Shown here in pieces: positions 9,201 through 18,200 of a stretch of 26,041 nucleotides of DNA. The stretch comes from Apostichopus californicus (lineage: Eukaryota > Echinodermata > Holothuroidea > Aspidochirotida > Stichopodidae). Numbering within the stretch: the stretch's first letter is position 1; each line of letters opens with the position of its first letter. Below the pieces are notes generated by a model. The model was not told the origin of the DNA. It made no database searches and saw nothing but the letters and a program-made list of their open reading frames with translations. The position numbers were made by a program, and so were the translations under genes. The stretch is taken from contig JAIPMN010039553.1 in assembly GCA_020650975.1 (NCBI GenBank), positions 1 to 26,041 of the forward strand. Reading direction: 5' to 3'.

Positions 9201-12200
9201 GGCGAAGGGATTCGCCATTAATACGGTAGCCGTCAAATATTGCATCCAACGGCTATTGCGACTATACATTAGGCCTACCATTAGTTCTAAACGCAAAACT
9301 GTGTTAATATGTGTTCATGAATGTTTGTGTGGTTTATAAGGGAATCCACATCCATAGGAGTAGTTTTGTGCTTCTCAACTAAATGTAAGTAAAATATTTG
9401 CTTCTTATAATATGGAAAATATATTATTAAAGCAAAGCACTTCTAAATGCCCTGAAAGAACCGTACTGACCATTAATACATCTCCTTTGTCAGCAACGAA
9501 GCAGTTACATTGGTTGAGAGGGATGCATTGTTCTTGCTGCCTCAGATAATCACCGACACAAACACATTGCTCTGTTTCTGTGCGAGAGGTAGCCGAGATG
9601 CAAGTGTCAGGGTCGTCACAAGTCCTCTCACAGGTCTCATTGCTAAATATCTCATTAGCTGGACACCATTCAGGGATTGCTTCAAGATAACAGGAAAGAA
9701 AAAATGTAAATAATAGTAACCTGATACAGACACGAATAATATGACAAGTGGCAAAGGACAGTTTTGTCATTCCTTCAATGCGTGGTTATAAGAAACACAC
9801 ATTCAGAAGCAGTTCATATGAATCTAAAACATTTTAAATCAGGTAGTGACCGATCCTTAGTCATATTATTGTTAACATGTATTCATATAACGAGATAAAA
9901 CACCATCATTTGTTGTGCGATTAGTCTGAAACCAGGTAGTCATGGCTTAATTCTGTTTCAGAGTTTCCTTCGGTGTTAGTATACTGCTTTCTGACAACAA
10001 TGATAATTAATAACAACTTCAAATTTCCTTCGCGTTGGTTGTTTTGATCAAACTATGAGACGGACCTGTTTTACGTGTTAACGTTCTGTTGCACAGACAT
10101 TATATACCGTTCCTTATTCAGAGCCAAAGTTAGTGTTGAGTACGAAGCAGTCTTGTAGTGAGTGCGTAATCACACTTTAGCTAATGGAGTCATTTTGGAA
10201 ATCTAGTATAGAAACTAATGCAATATTAAGTATTTGAACTCAGCTTAACAGCTTGTGTTTACACTTGTATTCTTATCATGTTGTAACCGCCACTATATGT
10301 ATTGTAGTGCCATTTTACTCGCTGGTATACTATATGTATATTCGTTCTATATGTGTTGTAGCAGTTTCAAGTTTCAATTCAAGCTTAGAAACATATTTGA
10401 CAAGTCAAGTTTACTTCCAAAAGTTCAATTCGTTCTCAGAAGAAACCTTTTAGTTTATGCACGTTTACGTTTAACACTTTATAAACGTTCAGGATTTTTT
10501 TTTTTTTTTTTTGGGGGGGGCTTTATATTTAATAAGAATATAGACGACACTTACCATCTGATATTACCAATGCACCTAAACTTGATATATGATAATCCCC
10601 CCATTCATCTGAGATACGAAACTCGTCGTATGTTACATAATAAGTTTCTCCAGCAACGTTCTCAAAGTCCATTCGCAGTTGGTACCGCTTTTGCTTTGTT
10701 AAGAAGGCAACTTTCTCATTTCCGATCCACAACTCACTCCCTAGAAACCCAAAGCCATTTCTGAAGTCTTTCCAGCTTCTATTAAAATTTACGGAATCTG
10801 ATCTTCGTCGCTGTAATACCTATGACGAATATTAAATAAGTTGCGTTAACAAGGACGTTATTAAATATTTATGATACTTTTCCTTGTGCAATTCAACTTG
10901 TTGCTAACAATTATAACACAGAAATAAGAACCTTATATTTCTAACTTTACTTTGTAGTTTGAGCCTGAATTTTATACTTTTCTTGGAGGTAGAACTGCAC
11001 TGTATTTTAATTTCAAAATATTGAAATGATGTATTCAAACTTCGTTTCGATAAAAATATCAAGATTATATTTAAAAATAACCACTTTGTATTATATCGCT
11101 ATATATTGTTGCAATCAAAATTTAAGCAAATTTGTACAAAACCAGTTAAAGTTGAAAAGGAGATATCAAGTAATTAGCCATACCGTCCATCCACCAGTAT
11201 CAAGATCATTATTACAGTAAGCCTCAAACGGTTCCGGATAGCCATCTGGTTTAATAAGATACACTCCAGATGTATTGTGGGTAGAGGAACATGCATTCGA
11301 TACTTCTTTGCAATCTCTCGGATACGCAGGTTGTTGAAAAACAAAGTATGAAGAACCTGGATGGAAAGTAAAAAAAAAGTGAAACTTTGATTGCGATTGA
11401 AAAATCAGTTCAGTTAACGAAAATATCTCCATAGATTCTGAGCAATTGTAAGAGAAGTGGTTTTGTTACTATGAGAGTTAAGGTAATGAGTCAGTATAAA
11501 TGCCAACTATTACTCAAGTACCAAATATATGAAGTAATCGCGACTAAAATTAAATAACGTAGGCCTACTCGTTTTTTAATTCTGAGATGTAAGCATTAAC
11601 GTTTTCATAAAGTTAATTAATGTTCAGCTTCCAATGGAAATTGAATTTATTTTTCATCAAAGTTCTGTACTTATCAATCTTATCCAAGTCAGATCAAAAG
11701 ACTCACGAAAACAGGCAAATCCCATTTAACATACCTGAGAAAATATCGAGGTAGCACGAAGGAAATGAAAAGATTGAAAATTACGACTCAGAGGAAATCA
11801 GCCTCAATATAGATGTTCGGAAATGGTGACACGATTGAAAAACAAAACTTCTAGAGTGACCATTAAAATACCAATATATCCAGCCATTTAAGTTGTTCAA
11901 CTGAGGTGTTAACGTGTATATTGCAAAAGTGATACACATAAAGAGGTTACTTCTTATTATAAGGTAAATCATATACTATAAATACTACACCTACCTGAAG
12001 ATCTTCCCTCGGCACTGACGATTCCCTGTGTAAAAAAAAATACTGAATACGTTACAAGACATACAGAGTGGTACAGTCAACACTACGCAGTCTGTTACAG
12101 AACAGGATCAGATGAATCTAATATTAATATATAATGAAACCAGTTCGTGGAAAAGAAAACAAATGTAGAACTGGTCCGAAAAACGTTTAATTAAAACAAA

Positions 12201-15200
12201 TAAGTAAAGTCGATTTAAACTTTGGTTAATTCTCCGGATCACCACTTTTATGGAATTGTTCACCCTGTTGCATTTTTTTTCAATATCTTATCTCAGTCAA
12301 TGAACACTAAGAGAGTTGAACTTCATATTACAACTTTCTTCCAGGAAGAATAATATTACTGACAATTTTTTCCGGGTTTATAGCTACTCTGGTACATGAT
12401 ATGTACGCTAACGTGAAACAACAAAGGCAACAGCCGGCAGCTTCATTAAATAGCTTTGTTACTTAACGGTAACAGATCTTCTTTGTTCAAGTTCAAGAAC
12501 TTTTCAGACATGAGACGTAACGCATTTGTGTTAACAGTCCATAATAATACGTACGGATCATTGATATCGTCCTAGCTATTCTTGCTGGACTACGATTACC
12601 GTGTCTTGATACTTACAGAGCAATATGAAACTCTCATTGAAATGTGGCTTTTTACTTGTAAGGTAAGTTCTTAGCCATAGATATTTATATCTTACTAACT
12701 AAAAACCTGTAGCCTAATTATTCAATGACGGGGTTGTAAGTATCAATATGTAATATTAAGCTATAAGGCGTGAAATAGTAAAACACAGCCAACAATCATT
12801 TGAAGATAATCTTTGCATTACTTGATTTGTCAATTTGTAACGAATTTCACAGAATTGAAAACACAGTTAAAAAACAGTTAATGCAATATAACAGTACATT
12901 ATGAAATAGAGAATTTTAGACAACCTTGTTGAACGCTAATTCTACATATCTACGTGATATAGAAAGAAGAATAGAAATTTAACAATAAACATGATGACAA
13001 TTGCAAGAGATGTAGAATTTCACCAAAAAAAGTGCAAAGGGAAAGGAGGAACTTTCAAAAGAAATTAAAACATTTTTCTTTATTTCAGAAAAGTCATTCA
13101 ATGATTATAATGCTATAGCGCCATAAGTAGTAAGAATTGTACAAGTAGCCGACTTTAAATGTGTTACAGTAAGATTGATTGTTAGCACCTTAAAACAATT
13201 ACATGTTTATCTTGTTTGGTAAATTCCGAATACTGACATGTAAGAACAGCCGAACATATGGCAGTTCAAATTTCATAAAATTACGATGTTATCTGTCAAA
13301 GACAAAAGTATTGTATACTTTTTCCAGGAGATGAAGTGAATTTAGACAACACTCTGTATAAACGAGAGGACACGCTTAAGTTCTTTCCTGAAATTGTAAC
13401 AGTTCTCTGATTTATTCGTCTCCATTAAATTATTGATTTGTTTTTTATAACAATGTATGCACACTGATATTTTTGTCAATATAGCATAAGGACGTTCAAC
13501 ATGTCAAGAGGTACTTTTCCATAATTTAGAGAAGAATATTTTTCTTTGATACAAGGATGAACGAATCACTTATACCTTAAGTCATGAAATAAAATCAATA
13601 AATCGAAATAATTACATAGATTTACATCATCTACTTTAGTGGTACACTATGCACTTTTCTGTTGCCATCAAATTAAAATACACAATATGATACCATTTAT
13701 TACAAAGAGATTGACTCGGTCAAAGGCGATTGTTTTGGGATATAGCCAAGTTTGATATGGTCGATAATGCTTTTAAGGAAGCAATGACTTACAATGTATG
13801 AGACGTTATACTGTTCTATATGTATAAACTATTGTGTTTATTGTCACAGTAAGTTGAGTATCATAAGACGTGTTTTTCCTGAATATATTGCTCGATCGAA
13901 CGATAGGCACAAAAATAAACTACGGAGGTTTTTAATTGGGTACTTTCCAACACATCCGTGAATCCAAAGATTTGAATCAAAGTATTACCATATATGGAGT
14001 ATTTGAGTGTTATGACATACTTTCTAGTTTTTGTAACATGTGCTAGTAAAGCGACATGTAGATGCAGTGTAATAGATGTGATGATTTGTTTAATTTGTCA
14101 AAGTCTATCATCCATATTTTCTTAGGTATAGGGACATTTTTCTTTTGTATACCGAATTAGTTTACATGTTACTTTAAAACGACAAAGGAAACGTTAAGTT
14201 TTGTACTACACCGGCCAACCACAAGGTAACATGATGGGAAGGTGTGAGTAGGGTGGGAGGATGTGATGGATGCCAGCGAAAAGGGTTGGGTGTGTGTGGA
14301 CGTTGGTGACTACGCCCATCACATTTGTATTTAGCATATGCATAAAACCTTCATTTCTTTACACCATAAACTAGCCTGTTGTATTTTAAAATATGAAAAA
14401 CAAATCATTTGGGGCTTTTCATTAGAATCTTGTTAAACTGAATATGTAGAGAGTAGGGTTTTCTCGATCAATTATGTTGTATTACTTATTTTCTACATTG
14501 TTGTTACTGTTACAGATTATATCCTAATTTTCAGTAAAAAAACAGAAAACAAAACAGAAAAATAAATTATGTATTAAAGAATTTACAGGGTTTCATTTAG
14601 TGTTGAATATTATAAATATTTAAGGACAAACAACCAGAATTAGAATCAGGTTATTTTTAGTGTTAAACTTGTTGTATTTTTTGCACGTCAGTATGCAGCT
14701 ATTTTATGTCCTTTAGTTTTTTTTTTATGATTGGTGAAATTGTACATTTTCTTGTCGCACTATGTCTAGAATATGGCTTGTATTTTTAACTATAACTCCC
14801 AAAAAACTTTTAAATATGGAGGAAAACAAATCCTTCTTCCTTGAAATTGAATTTTTGTACAAGGCATTTATATATATTTTCAAATACTCTGCTTTGCAAT
14901 ATTTGTTGTTTGAATTAATTTCACACATACTAAAAAGAAAGTCTCGTTAGGAATGTCATGTTGTGTCTGATTTTATACAAATAACTATTATCCGAGGTTT
15001 AAACGAGAGAACCAAAACTAGCTAACATCTAATCTGTTATAAATTTATTTTTTTGAAGGATTGGAATAAATAATTCAAATATTACAAAAATGGGAACTTG
15101 TAAGATCTTGTTAAAGAAACAAAACTTAAAACAACTTTAGCGTATAAATAACGTATATTCCATTGAAAGCGACTTTCAATCTTTTTAATCTTCTAGTTTA

Positions 15201-18200
15201 TTCAATTACAGATCGTGTAATAACAGTGCTATTTTTAACAATGCTCTTACAATACTATTAGTTGTAATTATCATCACTAAATCGCAACTGTTTACTAGAT
15301 GTCTTTTTACCTTGTATACATCCCCACTCGAATACATTATTTTAGCCAATGATATCGACTTTATGCTTTTTGCCGATGATACACAACTGTATTTTTCGTG
15401 TAAAAATCTATCGGACTGGACATTCATACCTGAAAAATGCATATATGATATTCGTGAGTGGATGGCAGCAAATCGACTTGTACTCAATGATAGCAAAACA
15501 GAAGTAATTCATTTTCACAGTAAGTTCCGAAAAGTTCAAACAGACATATCTAGTTTCAGAGTTGGTGTTACTCATGTTAAACCCATTTCTGTTGTCAGAA
15601 ATTTAGGAGTGCAATTTGATGAATTCAGTTCTATGTCAAGTCATGTTACAAAAATGAGTCAGTCAGCATCATACTCATTGTATCGTATTGGGAAAACTCG
15701 TAAGCTCTTAGATCGCACAAGCACAGAAAGATTACTTCATGCATTTGTTACATTGCACCTTGATTATTGTAATAGTTTACTCTATGGAATTGAGCAACAG
15801 CAACTGGCACGTCTTCAATTGATTAAAAACTCGGCAGCACGCAAGGTTACACGGAGTTGGAGGCACGAACACATCACACCCATATTGATTGACCTTCATT
15901 GGTTACCTGTCTCCGCAAGGATCGAATTCAAGTCTCTAATCATAACATACAATATTATAAATGGCACTGCCCCTCACTATCTTGGCTCTCTGATCAGTCG
16001 CCAGGCTCTCCCAGGGCCCCTGCAGATTGCCAATCGCACACGACAGAGGAGCAGACATTCTATGGAGATACGACTAGAGTCGGGCAGATTCGCCCAAAAA
16101 AGCTTTGGCGCACGATCCTTTGCCTATTTTGCACCTGATCTATGGAATGCACTCCCCAATGACATCAGGGCAGCTCCATCATTAAATGTTTTTAAGGCAC
16201 TCCTTAAAACTCACCTTTTTCGAAAGTATTATTCTTTTTGAACCTCCAGTCATATTGTTTGTGTTACCATCTTGCCATCTTTTGATTGTTTTATATTGAA
16301 ATTTATTTTCTATTTATGTTTTGATAGTCTTATTGTTGCTAATTTTCGGCTGTAATAGTTTAGTATCTTAGTTTTATTGCTGTCATATTTTTATTGCTTT
16401 TGTCTTTAATTTCTGAATTTTATTGGTTTTTAATAATTATTGTTAAATTATTTATTTCTGTAATTCTTAGGATGCAATATTTTAAGACTGTAATATTTTT
16501 AAGCTGTAATATTTTTTTAAGTTGTATTATTTTATGCGTTTCTGTGAAGCTGCTTTGAGATCGTTCTTTTGATGTAAAGCGCTATATAAGAATAAATTAT
16601 TATTATTATTAACGTCGCTGCACATTTCTTTATAATAGCGCGACACGTAAATTAGAAATACACAGTTGAACAAGTCGCACACATTCGACAAACAATACGA
16701 TACTTTATAGGTGTTTCATTTTAACTCACAAGAATCAAAACAGAAGTTAAAAATGTGCAATGTTCATAAAAGTAAGCTAAACGAATTATTGTTTCTTAAA
16801 TTAATTTATTGAATGCCATATTAGCATATTTAGGGATGTGCACATTTTCTGTTACTTTTTTATTAAGCTAACATTATTTAAATATATCTCAATTAAGTTC
16901 CCCATTCACAATCAAAATATTCTTTGTTCCTTTCAATTTTCCTCTAATCTTGGCATTGTAAAACGACATTAAGTCTGAGTCGGTATCAAGGAGTTACCTT
17001 TGGTCAAGTTATATTACTTCTCGAAATAATCATTGAGGAAATCAATGTTATTTTACTGTCACTTTAAAGGACATGCGACTGACTATTTTCTTTACAAACT
17101 TTATCACTTCAAATAAATGAACATGTCTTCCATTTTTTCTGCTCTTATATCCATCATATTTTAAAATAATGGAGTATTGGGTTTATATTTTCTGGGTATC
17201 TCTAACAATATATAGCCTAACTGAAGGAAATGAGAAACACGAAAAGAGAGAAAAATTGGAAGCTAGCCACTAAAAACGCCGGAGACATTTCAATGATCGC
17301 ATATCATACCATTATTTCGTATAAACTATTTAAAACCACAACTTAGTGCCTGAAAAAATTGGATTTGTGATTTTTTTTTCTGACTTTTTGGAAGTCTTTT
17401 ATCTTTCATATTTCGCTCTGCAATAAATTCGTGTAACCTAAGTTTTCTATTTTCAGCATTAATTTCGTACATCACTAGTTTTAAATTAGATTCACGTGTA
17501 AACCAGTTGGATTTTTTGTTATTCAACTTTGTTTCCTTGAATATGTACATGTACAAAAATAGTGATCTTAATGTTATATTTTCAAAATACATTTCAAAGT
17601 ACCATTATTTTTGTTGCAGACTGTTTTTCAAACTTTGACACACAAACAACGATATTTATGAAAGAGGTTATGAAATGAAAAATTTTCATGTCTTAGAATG
17701 GTTTATCTACATTACTACAACACCATCCATGCACAACTTTCCGTAAATACGGCTTCAAACGCCAGAAATTCGCTGTCAAAGTATTCCCCAGAGACTTCTC
17801 GAGCTGCCACTCGTAAAAAAAAGCAAAGCTGCCCACCGCAGTTCATCTGACGTCATCAAAGGAACCATTTCAGCCAAAGCCGACTCCCCGCTGTTTACCG
17901 ATACGGCGTTACACAGTTTACTACATGTAACCACAACACTCTTCTCATCAATTGAAAATGTCTTCTCCCGAATCTTCCGATTCCGAGGAAATCTCTCAGG
18001 ACATTCGTAAACTTTGACGAAAATTATTTTCTTGAGGAAGAAGAGGAGGAAATAGTTTTCGAGGGTGATAAAGATAATATCGGTGTTTTTCCCTATCAAT
18101 TGAGCCCCTTGCAGAAGAAATGAAAAACGATCCCGGTGGCCGAGACGCGTCGCTGCCGATCGAAGTCCCCGAGCAGAACGGTTGGACGACCCTGAACCGA

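Noticed and set aside
11781-11972. Minus-strand 63-codon frame with a hydrophobic start, as a possible signal peptide exon
   Set aside because: It has no donor in phase 1 to reach exon 3 and lies downstream of the better small exon. It is probably AT-rich noise.
12413-12446. Minus-strand start MKLPAVAFVVS as an alternative first exon for the FReD gene
   Set aside because: The hydrophobic run is very short, a stop follows immediately, and only weak donors exist, none in the phase needed by the 31-nt exon. The exon at 20442-20507 fits far better.
12627-12665. Plus-strand ATG followed by a short signal-like run (MKLSLKCGFLLV) and a GTAAGT donor
   Set aside because: No plus-strand downstream exon was recognised between here and the LINE. 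A 13-codon start with a donor is easily found by chance.
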